Origin: an uncultured Clostridia bacterium
Lineage (GTDB): Bacteria; Bacillota; Clostridia; Oscillospirales; Ruminococcaceae
Assembly: GCA_947176675.1 (NCBI GenBank)
Contig: CAMWRN010000022.1
Location: 1-15,959 of the forward strand
DNA length: 15,959 nt
Direction of reading: 5' to 3'
Every line of letters starts with the position of its first letter. Position 1 is the stretch's first letter. The position numbers and the translations under genes were made by a program. Shown piece by piece: positions 7,109 to 13,586 of this stretch. Below the pieces are notes generated by a model that saw only the letters and a program-made list of their open reading frames with translations, searched no databases and was not told the DNA's origin.

Positions 7109-7150
7109 TATGGGTTTGCCTTCGAAAAAACAGCAAACCCATATTTTATT
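7109..7150 (+). terminator. Rho-independent terminator, probably bidirectional
   Basis: The arms TATGGGTTTGC (7109-7119) and GCAAACCCATA (7133-7143) form a perfect 11-bp stem, followed by TTTTATT on the plus strand. On the minus strand the sequence after the stem is also T-rich, so it can serve both the redox block and the convergent sigG gene, whose stop is at 7170-7172. Confidence 0.9.
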
Positions 7151-7169
7151 ACGTTGTTTTTCACGGCAA

Positions 7170-7949
7170 CTATATCTGCCCTTTGATCTTTCCGAGAGTA
7201 TTTTTTTCAAGCCTTGAGACCTGTGCTTGAGAGATACCGATCTCGTTAGCGACCTCAACCTGTGTTTTTCCGAGAAAGAATCGCAGGTATAGTATATTTT
7301 TTTCTCGTGGCTGGAGCAGGTTTATCGCTTCTTTGAGTGATATTTCGTCCAGCCAGTTGGAATCATCGTTCTTGTCGCCGACCTGATCTAAAACATAAAG
7401 AGTATCTCCTGCATCGGAGTATACAGGCTCATACAACGAAATAGGGTCGGTAATGCTTTCCAGAGCGAGAACAACGTCCGACTGTTTTACTCCTATTAGG
7501 TCGGATATTTCTTTTATGGTTGGCTCCTTTTGATTTTTATTGATAAGCTGTTCCTTTGCCTGCATGGCTTTGTACGCCAGATCGCGGAGAGAACGGCTTA
7601 CACGTATCGGATTGTTGTCACGCATATAGCGGCGGACTTCTCCGCAGATCATAGGCACAGCATATGTGGAAAAACGTACATCAAGATCGGTATTGAAGTT
7701 GTCAATAGCTTTCATTAGCCCTATGCATCCGACCTGAAACAGGTCATCGGCATTTTCACCCCGTCCGATAAACTTCTGGATAACGCTGAGAACAAGCCGC
7801 AGATTTCCGTTAATAAGCTTTTTTCTGGCTTCCTTGCCCTCTACGCCGCCTTTTTTGCACAGCTTCAGCAGCTCAAGCTTTTCCGCTTCCTTTAAGACTG
7901 TAAGCTTGGACGTATCCACGCCGCTTATATCAACTTTATTGTAGTACAT
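7170..7949 (-). CDS. sigG: Sporulation sigma factor G (late forespore)
   Basis: This 259-residue sigma-70-family protein matches sigma G in length and motifs. The N-terminus MYYNKVDISGVDTSKLTVLK is characteristic of this factor. Region 2 includes GNLRLVLSVIQKF and DLFQVGCIGLMKAIDNF, and region 4 ends in the helix-turn-helix VEVANEIGISQAQVSRLEK. It directs RNA polymerase to late forespore genes and normally becomes active after engulfment. An in-frame TTG at 7967 extends the frame by 6 residues, but the ATG at 7949 matches the family start and has GGGAG 8-9 bases upstream. That binding site lies inside a strong leader hairpin (7957-7995). The gene is third in the usual spoIIGA-sigE-sigG order, 87 bases after the sigE stop, which leaves room for a separate promoter. 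Confidence 0.96.
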   Translation of the reverse strand: MYYNKVDISGVDTSKLTVLKEAEKLELLKLCKKGGVEGKEARKKLINGNLRLVLSVIQKFIGRGENADDLFQVGCIGLMKAIDNFNTDLDVRFSTYAVPMICGEVRRYMRDNNPIRVSRSLRDLAYKAMQAKEQLINKNQKEPTIKEISDLIGVKQSDVVLALESITDPISLYEPVYSDAGDTLYVLDQVGDKNDDSNWLDEISLKEAINLLQPREKNILYLRFFLGKTQVEVANEIGISQAQVSRLEKNTLGKIKGQI

Positions 7950-7956
7950 AATTTTA

Positions 7957-7995
7957 GCTCCCGACAATAATATTACTAAAATTATTGTCAGGAGC
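7957..7995 (-). promoter_or_regulatory. Leader hairpin covering the sigG ribosome binding site
   Basis: On the minus strand the arms at 7995-7981 and 7971-7957 pair over 15 bases, with one G-T wobble, around a 9-base loop. The 3' arm ends in CGGGAGC, the ribosome binding site of sigG, so the closed hairpin should hinder translation. On the plus strand the same hairpin is followed by TGTTTTT and would look like a terminator, but no plus-strand gene lies just upstream. Confidence 0.7.
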
Positions 7996-8036
7996 TGTTT
8001 TTAATATTCATTAGGAACTAATACAAAAACTGGAAA

Positions 8037-8750
8037 TTATGAGATCACCTTTTCAAGCTCGCGTCTAAGCTTCTTAATAATGCGTTTTTCCAGTCTTGAT
8101 ATGTAAGATTGTGATATACCAATGATGTCGGCAACTTCTTTCTGTGTTTTTTCTTTTCCGTCTATAAGTCCAAACCGCATTTTCATTATACATTTTTCCC
8201 GTTCGGGAAGTCTTTCCACCGCTTCAAGCAGCATACTTTTTTCAGCTTCATTTTCGATATTGCCGTTTACGGTATCCTCGTCCGTGCCAAGGATATCGGA
8301 CAGAAGCAGTTCGTTGCCGTCCCAGTCAATATTCAGAGGTTCATCTATCGATATCTCATTTTTGTACTGACTGGACTTTCGCAAAAACATGAGTATCTCG
8401 TTTTCTATACAGCGAGAAGCATAAGTTGCAAGTTTGATGTTTTTGCTGGGGCAGAAAGTTTTTACTGCCTTGATAAGTCCGATTGTACCTATTGAAACCA
8501 GATCTTCTATGCCGATACCCGTGGACTCAAACTTTTTGGCAATATATACAACCAAACGCAGATTGTGCGTAATAAGAATACGTCTTGCATTTTCTTCATC
8601 GGTTTCAAGCATAAGAAAAATTTCCTCTTCCTGAGCCTTGGAAAGGGGAGCGGGCAGGGTTTCGGGTCCGTTTATGTAAAAGATATTTTCAGCCTTTTTT
8701 CTAAAAAGAAAGCGTTTGATCATAGCTGCTATTTTTGTCCAAGGGTTCAT
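8037..8750 (-). CDS. sigE: Sporulation sigma factor E precursor (early mother cell)
   Basis: This 237-residue protein is nearly collinear with Bacillus sigma E. It has IEDLVSIGTIGLIKAVKTF in region 2, LATYASRCIENEILMFLR, the conserved EPLNIDWDGNELLLSDILGT, and the region 4 helix-turn-helix VADIIGISQSYISRLEKRI. The N-terminal pro-sequence is present: a basic, amphipathic stretch up to about residue 24. By alignment with the Bacillus cleavage site (VY|YIGG), SpoIIGA should cut between F24 and Y25 (IF|YING). The mature factor directs early mother-cell transcription. The start at 8750 follows AAGGA and lies 23 bases after the spoIIGA stop, so the two genes are co-transcribed. Confidence 0.96.
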   Translation of the reverse strand: MNPWTKIAAMIKRFLFRKKAENIFYINGPETLPAPLSKAQEEEIFLMLETDEENARRILITHNLRLVVYIAKKFESTGIGIEDLVSIGTIGLIKAVKTFCPSKNIKLATYASRCIENEILMFLRKSSQYKNEISIDEPLNIDWDGNELLLSDILGTDEDTVNGNIENEAEKSMLLEAVERLPEREKCIMKMRFGLIDGKEKTQKEVADIIGISQSYISRLEKRIIKKLRRELEKVIS

Positions 8751-8773
8751 TATAAGCCATTCCTTTCATATTT

Positions 8774-9601
8774 TTAATGTAGTATTTTAGGATTAAACAC
8801 AGCGTGTTCCATTTCCTTGCTTACCACGCCGATGTATACGTCAATTGATTTTACCGAACCGTTTTCGGTATTTTTAACAATGACTCCCGACGGTTTGAAA
8901 ATTGGAAGCATACCCTCAGAATTGATCGTTGAAAATGGTATAAGTCGCCAACCTTTAACGTTCGGCAAATTTTCGTTAAAGATATTTTCGTCAATAATGT
9001 CTGAGACGCTGCTTCTGCCGCAGACAATAACGGGCTTTCCTGTAAACGCGTCGGTAAGATTATTGCAAGTGTCTTCTACAGCTTTTACGGATATTGTTTT
9101 ACCATCTTTTGTGATTATCAGGTCGTACACTATGTCCGCAGAATTTCTGCCGTCCATGTAATAACGGAAAAAACATATCGCCGCATATGAAACAATTGTT
9201 GAAATTACCAAAGTCAGCAGCGAGATGTTCACATACAACGTGGAGTTGTGCCAGAGCATATTTTTTCCGGCGGACAGAACAGCCAAACCGTATTCTATCC
9301 CTGCAAAAATAAAGCATACGAAAAAGAATACAGTCCCTATCCTGAAAAGCTCATGGGAAGATTTGCCTTCGCCGAAGGTTACAGTGATCATAAAAGCGGC
9401 GGACAAGATCCGTATCATCAACAGCAGTACCGAATTTATCGGCGGGAGCAGAATTATCAGTGAAAAAAGGCTTCCAACCATTGCTCCGAGAATACATTTT
9501 CCGTTTCGGAGCGGAGTATGTATAAGACGTGCCGTGGTTTTCAGCAGAAAAAAATTCGCGTAAATATTAGTAATTATAAGTATATCAACATATATGTACA
9601 T
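8774..9601 (-). CDS. spoIIGA: Pro-sigma-E processing peptidase SpoIIGA
   Basis: This 275-residue protein has five or so hydrophobic segments in its first 150 residues and a soluble C-terminal domain resembling an aspartic protease. The candidate catalytic aspartate is D177 in VEDTCNNLTDAFTGKPVIV. In Bacillus the corresponding segment is a DSGN motif, so here the Gly of the D-[ST]-G triad is replaced by Cys. The enzyme is a membrane-bound dimer in the septal membrane that cuts the sigma E pro-sequence after a SpoIIR signal from the forespore. The ATG at 9601 (MYIYVDILIITN) matches the family N-terminus. An in-frame ATG at 9640 would add 13 residues but has no ribosome binding site. Weak AGGA lies 10 bases before the chosen start. 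Confidence 0.92.
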   Translation of the reverse strand: MYIYVDILIITNIYANFFLLKTTARLIHTPLRNGKCILGAMVGSLFSLIILLPPINSVLLLMIRILSAAFMITVTFGEGKSSHELFRIGTVFFFVCFIFAGIEYGLAVLSAGKNMLWHNSTLYVNISLLTLVISTIVSYAAICFFRYYMDGRNSADIVYDLIITKDGKTISVKAVEDTCNNLTDAFTGKPVIVCGRSSVSDIIDENIFNENLPNVKGWRLIPFSTINSEGMLPIFKPSGVIVKNTENGSVKSIDVYIGVVSKEMEHAVFNPKILH

Positions 9602-9664
9602 AAAGCTGCCATCCTGTTTTGGTGTCACTGAGATAAACATGTGCTTTGATTTAGGACTGATATT

Positions 9665-9698
9665 ATTATACTGCTCAGCAATTCAAAAAACTGTCGAT
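9665..9698 (-). promoter_or_regulatory. Candidate Spo0A-activated promoter of spoIIGA-sigE
   Basis: On the minus strand, TCGACA (9697-9692, one change from TTGACA) is followed after 21 bases by TATAAT (9670-9665). The -35 overlaps TGTCGAT on the plus strand (9692-9698), which matches the 0A-box core TGTCGAA at 6 of 7 bases. From established knowledge, the Bacillus spoIIG promoter has an over-long spacer of 22 bases and a 0A box over its -35. A second, weaker 0A-like sequence (TTGTCCTA, minus strand) lies near 9707-9700. Confidence 0.6.
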
Positions 9699-9712
9699 TA
9701 TAGGACAACAAT

Positions 9713-9750
9713 AAAAAAAGCGGTTTATCTTTTGACAAACCGCTTTTTAT
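9713..9750 (-). terminator. Rho-independent terminator of cheV
   Basis: GCGGTTT (9720-9726) and AAACCGC (9737-9743) form the stem, extended by A-T pairs from the flanking A- and T-runs. On the minus strand the stem is followed by a run of seven T residues, 12-20 bases after the cheV stop. It can also work on the plus strand. It insulates cheV from the spoIIGA promoter. Confidence 0.9.
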
Positions 9751-9761
9751 TATTTTTAATT

Positions 9762-10676
9762 TTATGAAAGAATCATTATCAAGTAATTGATAAGTTCCTT
9801 GATTTGTGGCTTAGAGAACTGACCGTCCGCACCGACAGATTTTCCCTTTTCAATCATCTGTTCGTTAATGAGAGATGAGAACAGCAGTACCGGAATTTGC
9901 GAAAAGGTCTTATCGTCCTTAATAAGCTTTGTGAGTCTGTGACCGTCCATCTTAGGCATTTCAATATCGCTGATAACACAGGCGATATGAGATGTAATAT
10001 CATCGCCCTTATCTCTAAAACTCTGAACATAATCCCATGCGTCCTGACCATTGCTGAAAGAAATAATGTTATGGAAACCGACTTTTGCAAGAGAATCTGT
10101 AATCATTTTGTTAAGGAACTTGGAATCGTCTGCAACAACAATATGCTTGTTTCCCGCCATATCGGTAGGTCTTTCGATCTTATCAAGACCGTTGATATCA
10201 AGACCTGCATCACGGTTAAGTGTGGATACGATCTTTTCAAAGTCCATGATAATGATGATCCTGTCATTAATCTTTGCAACACCTGTTGCAAGACCGATAG
10301 CTTCATCGCTGCTTCCGCTGGTAACAGCAGGAGGATCTGCAATATCCGCCCAAGATATACGCTGTATGCCCTTTACACTTGTAACGTGGAAAGCAACGTG
10401 CATACGGTTAAATTCGCAGATGATAAAAATTTCCTTGCCGGAAGAAGTGTGCGGAACATGAATTACCTTATGTAAATCAATAACCGAGATAAGCTTATCA
10501 CGCGGGATAAACACTCCTTCGATCTCCTCAGGGGAGTTGGGAACGGGGGTTACGTCCTCATTTATCATAATTTCCGAAACTTTGGAAATATTAATACCGA
10601 AATTATTGTCACCTACTTGAAATTCAAGAACTTCAAGCTCGTTGGTACCGCTTTCCAGCAAAATATTAGTATTCAT
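9762..10676 (-). CDS. cheV: Chemotaxis protein CheV (CheW domain plus receiver)
   Basis: This 304-residue protein joins an N-terminal CheW-like domain (about 10-155; FQVGDNNFGINISKVSEIM, then VIDLHKVI) to a C-terminal response-regulator receiver domain (about 177-300). Receiver residues are visible: acidic pair D183/D184, phospho-acceptor D237 in ISDIEMPKMDG, S267/S268 after VLLF, and K289 in the SKP motif. CheV couples chemoreceptors to the CheA kinase and tunes adaptation when phosphorylated, at the cell pole. It has its own promoter (10706-10734) and terminator, and no other chemotaxis gene is nearby, so it is a single-gene unit. Its start follows GGGAGGGA. Its presence suggests the organism is motile or has a chemosensory array. 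Confidence 0.93.
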   Translation of the reverse strand: MNTNILLESGTNELEVLEFQVGDNNFGINISKVSEIMINEDVTPVPNSPEEIEGVFIPRDKLISVIDLHKVIHVPHTSSGKEIFIICEFNRMHVAFHVTSVKGIQRISWADIADPPAVTSGSSDEAIGLATGVAKINDRIIIIMDFEKIVSTLNRDAGLDINGLDKIERPTDMAGNKHIVVADDSKFLNKMITDSLAKVGFHNIISFSNGQDAWDYVQSFRDKGDDITSHIACVISDIEMPKMDGHRLTKLIKDDKTFSQIPVLLFSSLINEQMIEKGKSVGADGQFSKPQIKELINYLIMILS

Positions 10677-10705
10677 TTAAAAATCCCTCCCTAAGTTATA
10701 GTATA

Positions 10706-10734
10706 ATTATACAACATTATTTATGAAAAATCAA
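10706..10734 (-). promoter_or_regulatory. Promoter of cheV
   Basis: On the minus strand TTGATT (10734-10729), a 17-base spacer and TATAAT (10711-10706) lie about 30 bases upstream of the cheV start. The spacing and the perfect -10 suit the housekeeping sigma factor. I do not see the sigma-D-type motif often found before chemotaxis genes. Confidence 0.65.
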
Positions 10735-10762
10735 CCGTTAACAGAAAAAAAATATAAATTCT

Positions 10763-11758
10763 TTAAAATTCTCCGTTAAGTCGCTTAATCTGGCGTATAT
10801 CTTCACCGACAAAGGGTATCATGCGATATACACTGAAAAGACGCGATATTATCCTGTCATTGTAGATATTTTGAAGTTCCTGAGCGGAAAGGTTGCTGTT
10901 TATAATGGTAGGAAGTCCCAGATTGATGCGTGAGTTAATGATATTGTATATTACGGACTCATAGAAGCTTGTGCGGAACTCCGAGCCTAAGTCGTCAAGA
11001 ATAAGCAGGTCGGCGTTGATAAGTATTTGGAGCGTATCGGTTTCGGATGCTTCGTTTCTGCCGAAATGCTCTTTTTCTATTATCCTTAGGTAGTTCAGCA
11101 GCGAACCGTAAGCTACGGTGAAGCCGCGCTTTATTACTTCTTTGGCTATAGACAGGGAAATATGTGTTTTTCCGATACCTGTTTTTCCCAACAGGAACAA
11201 GCTCTGGGAATTAAGCGAAAAGTTTTCGGCGTACTGTTTGCAGGAATTCAAGTTATCTGACATTTTTTTAAAGCAGTCCATTCCTGATTCCGTTGTTTTT
11301 CCCTTGTAGTAGGAAAGTGAAAAATGCTCGAAATCGCAGTTTGGCATATTTGCTTCCGAGTTAAGCTTTTCCACAGCAAACCGTGTAAGCAACTTTTCAA
11401 AGCAGGAGCAGCGCTGACCGTCAAAAAAGCCTTTGTCACGGCACTTGTCACAGGTGTATTTGGGTTCAAGATAATCGGCGGGGTATCCGTTTCGGGTGAG
11501 AAGGGAACGAATCATTTCCTGACCCTGAATATTCTGATTTTTAATCTTCTCAAAATTTTCCTTGAAGCTTCCTTTATTTTTCAAGATAAGCTTTGAAAGC
11601 TCAATGCTTGTCTGGGAAAGTCTTCCTGTTATTTCCTTTATTTCGGGAATATTCAGTTCAATCTCCAATGCTCGTGTTTCAGCATCTCCTTCAGCACAAA
11701 ACCGTCTTCGCTTGATCTCATTTTCAGCTTTTTCATATATGTATTTGTCAAAAGCCAT
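10763..11758 (-). CDS. DnaI/DnaC-type helicase loader ATPase
   Basis: This 331-residue AAA+ protein has Walker A GKTGIGKT (191-198), Walker B LLILDD (251-256) and a sensor-like arginine region near NDRIISRLF. A zinc-binding set C103, C106, C117, C119 precedes the ATPase domain, as in the Bacillus DnaI helicase loader. The N-terminal third is helical and charged and would contact the replicative helicase. These proteins load the DnaB/DnaC-type ring helicase at origins and restarted forks. The gene lies 18 bases downstream of the DnaD-like gene, in the same order as the Bacillus dnaB-dnaI pair, which supports chromosomal replication rather than a transposon-borne IstB. The start at 11758 follows AAGGAAG at a suitable distance. 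Confidence 0.88.
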   Translation of the reverse strand: MAFDKYIYEKAENEIKRRRFCAEGDAETRALEIELNIPEIKEITGRLSQTSIELSKLILKNKGSFKENFEKIKNQNIQGQEMIRSLLTRNGYPADYLEPKYTCDKCRDKGFFDGQRCSCFEKLLTRFAVEKLNSEANMPNCDFEHFSLSYYKGKTTESGMDCFKKMSDNLNSCKQYAENFSLNSQSLFLLGKTGIGKTHISLSIAKEVIKRGFTVAYGSLLNYLRIIEKEHFGRNEASETDTLQILINADLLILDDLGSEFRTSFYESVIYNIINSRINLGLPTIINSNLSAQELQNIYNDRIISRLFSVYRMIPFVGEDIRQIKRLNGEF

Positions 11759-11776
11759 GTTACGCTTCCTTTCGGT

Positions 11777-12763
11777 TTATTTGAATTCAGGCACGGTATT
11801 CATAGCGTGTTCAACGAGCAGGTCCAGGTTATAGGAATGTTCGCCTCCGCTTTTTTGTTCTTTATATGTATTCGCAGGCTTATTTTCAGATTTCTTTACG
11901 TCAGCTGGAGTGAAAAAACCCTTGCTGTACCAATCCATAAGTATTGAGTTCATATAACTGAATTTGACCTTGCCAATATTGTCTATGGTCTTTTCATATG
12001 CAAATGATATAAGCTCTATTGACATATTTTTTGCCGCCCAGTCGGAAACGAACTTGCGTTCGGTAGGTGTAAGGGTTCGGTTTAATTCCAGACGCGCAGA
12101 CACTTGTCCGGCAAGAGAATAATAATTCTGCATACGGAGTATCTCTCGTTCCGCCTGTTCGTGAGTGACAATACCGTTTTCATGCCATTGGGAAGCAATT
12201 TTTTCTATGAATCCGATGCTTGCCTTGTTCTGCGATACGGAGAAGTCCATTATCATAAGAAGCAGGTCGGAAGCAGTTCCGTAATAATCGTGAAGCCATA
12301 TAAGCGTACGCTGTTCTGTATAGGTAAGTACCTTTCCAAGGGTGGCTTCCGCTGCGCTAAAAAGGAATTTTATTTCATCGGAGCTTTCCACCCGTTCGGA
12401 TATCTCGGCGGGAGATATCATTTTTGCAGCTTTTTCTCTTGCTCGCGGAGCGGTAACTTCCGGAGCAGGATTTAAAGATACAGCAGGCTGATCTGCTGAT
12501 GCAGCTTGTCTGATTTGTGATGAACCGTCGCCTGTAAGAATAACTCCGACCTGCTGCCAGTAGGATACAGCGTCCTCGGCGTCCTCCTCGGTAATGCCCA
12601 CGGCTTTTCCTATTTCGGCAAGTGATTCGTCCGAGTTTTTGTTTTTCAGTATGTAAAGTAGCAGCTTCACTGCTTTTCCGCTTGCAAGCTTGAGACAGTC
12701 CGCCGCAAGATCCGGTACGGCAAATACTCCGTCCGAATCGTTCCAGTTGATCTTATACTTCAT
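11777..12763 (-). CDS. DnaD/DnaB-domain replication initiation protein
   Basis: This 328-residue protein has an N-terminal winged-helix-like part (about 20-85: KLLLYILKNKNSDESLAEIG) with a DnaD-like middle and C-terminal region. The middle, around EATLGKVLTYTEQRTLIWLHDYYG, and the C-terminal ARLELNRTLTPTERKFVSDW with a later YMNSILMDWYSKGF are typical of the two-copy DnaD C-terminal domain (DnaB_2-like), which binds DNA. Between the parts lies a low-complexity, Ala/Pro-rich linker. It probably functions like Bacillus DnaB/DnaD in helicase loading together with the downstream loader gene. The frame starts at a TTG at 12787, but ATG at 12763 gives the natural N-terminus MKYKINWND. The AAGGAAG site is then about 13 bases upstream, slightly far. 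Confidence 0.85.
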   Translation of the reverse strand: MKYKINWNDSDGVFAVPDLAADCLKLASGKAVKLLLYILKNKNSDESLAEIGKAVGITEEDAEDAVSYWQQVGVILTGDGSSQIRQAASADQPAVSLNPAPEVTAPRAREKAAKMISPAEISERVESSDEIKFLFSAAEATLGKVLTYTEQRTLIWLHDYYGTASDLLLMIMDFSVSQNKASIGFIEKIASQWHENGIVTHEQAEREILRMQNYYSLAGQVSARLELNRTLTPTERKFVSDWAAKNMSIELISFAYEKTIDNIGKVKFSYMNSILMDWYSKGFFTPADVKKSENKPANTYKEQKSGGEHSYNLDLLVEHAMNTVPEFK

Positions 12764-12821
12764 TGGTATGGCAATGCTTCCTTTCAAGGTATTTTACACA
12801 TATTTTTTACATCTGAAGAAT

Positions 12822-12850
12822 ATTATAACATATTTTGAAAAAAAAATCAC
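12822..12850 (-). promoter_or_regulatory. Possible promoter of the replication gene pair
   Basis: On the minus strand, TATAAT (12827-12822) is preceded by a 17-base spacer and a poor -35, GTGATT (12850-12845). It would leave a leader of about 50 bases before the DnaD-like gene. Confidence 0.45.
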
Positions 12851-12857
12851 TATAAAC

Positions 12858-12886
12858 TTGACCAAAAATTTTTTTCGTGATATTCT
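12858..12886 (+). promoter_or_regulatory. Promoter of the membrane-anchored protein gene
   Basis: TTGACC (12858-12863), a 17-base spacer and TATTCT (12881-12886) lie about 30 bases before the start at 12923. It is divergent from the replication gene promoter. Confidence 0.6.
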
Positions 12887-12922
12887 ATAAATATACAAGG
12901 CTGAAAGGAGCAATTTTTACAA

Positions 12923-13516
12923 ATGGAAGAAAACACCAATATGCCTGTCGAAAAGGAACAGGTTACGGAAGAAATAACGAGAAAGCAGTATACCAAGCAG
13001 CAAAATATACTATACACCGTGATTTCGGTAGTATTATTTCTTATAATATATTTCGGTGGGGGAAAAGCACTGGAGCTTATAAACCGTCCCTACAGAATAT
13101 ACTGTTATCCCGAAACGGTTTTGGAAGAAGATGTGATAGACCTTTATGATATATGCGGGATAACCAATGCTAAGGGGATAAGTTTTGAAGCGGCTCGTCT
13201 GAGGAAAGAGGGAGGCTTTGAAACGCTCGTGCTTTTTTCGGGAATTGCTGATGAAGAATATTTTGCTGAAAATTGTATAAATTTTGAATACGGCGATATC
13301 GTTGAGGATATCCGTACTGAGTTCTATCCGTACCGTGAAAACCCGTCTGCCGCTGAATACGCTTACGCCACAAGGTATGTGGATATTAACGACCCAAATA
13401 GATATATTTCGGTTTTTGACTATAACGGAGTGATTTACGCCGAATATACCTGTCTCGGAAACAGTTTGTCGCCTGATGTTAAAGCTTTTTTTGCAGACGG
13501 TGAAAAAGTGTATTGA
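12923..13516 (+). CDS. Membrane-anchored protein of unknown function
   Basis: I do not recognise this 197-residue protein. Residues 1-27 are charged and cytoplasmic-like. Residues 28-44 (NILYTVISVVLFLIIYF) form one membrane helix, and the remaining 150 residues should lie outside the cell. That outer part is acidic and rich in Tyr and Phe and contains several YxDI/DIxDPN-like strands, but no enzyme motif, Cys pair or sorting signal that I can identify. AAAGGAG at 12904-12910 precedes the start by 12 bases. It has its own promoter, and a separate promoter for miaB follows, so it is probably a single-gene unit. A role at the cell surface is inferred from topology only. Confidence 0.75.
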   Translation: MEENTNMPVEKEQVTEEITRKQYTKQQNILYTVISVVLFLIIYFGGGKALELINRPYRIYCYPETVLEEDVIDLYDICGITNAKGISFEAARLRKEGGFETLVLFSGIADEEYFAENCINFEYGDIVEDIRTEFYPYRENPSAAEYAYATRYVDINDPNRYISVFDYNGVIYAEYTCLGNSLSPDVKAFFADGEKVY

Positions 13517-13521
13517 AAATG

Positions 13522-13550
13522 TTGCAATTTAATACAAAATGTGGTATAAT
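13522..13550 (+). promoter_or_regulatory. Promoter of the miaB operon
   Basis: TTGCAA (13522-13527), a 17-base spacer and a perfect TATAAT (13545-13550), preceded by TGG to give an extended -10. The transcript would begin near 13557, about 30 bases upstream of miaB. Confidence 0.7.
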
Positions 13551-13586
13551 GTTTTTAAATAGATTTTAGCGGAAAGGAAGAACGGT

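Noticed and set aside
7996..8036. Forespore sigma-F promoter for sigG
   Set aside because: A GTATTA sequence could be a -35, but no matching GG-containing -10 is found at the right distance, so I cannot support the call although such a promoter is expected.
9897..10475. Plus-strand open frame of 192 residues opposite cheV
   Set aside because: It mirrors the CheW and receiver coding sequence and has no binding site or family motif of its own.
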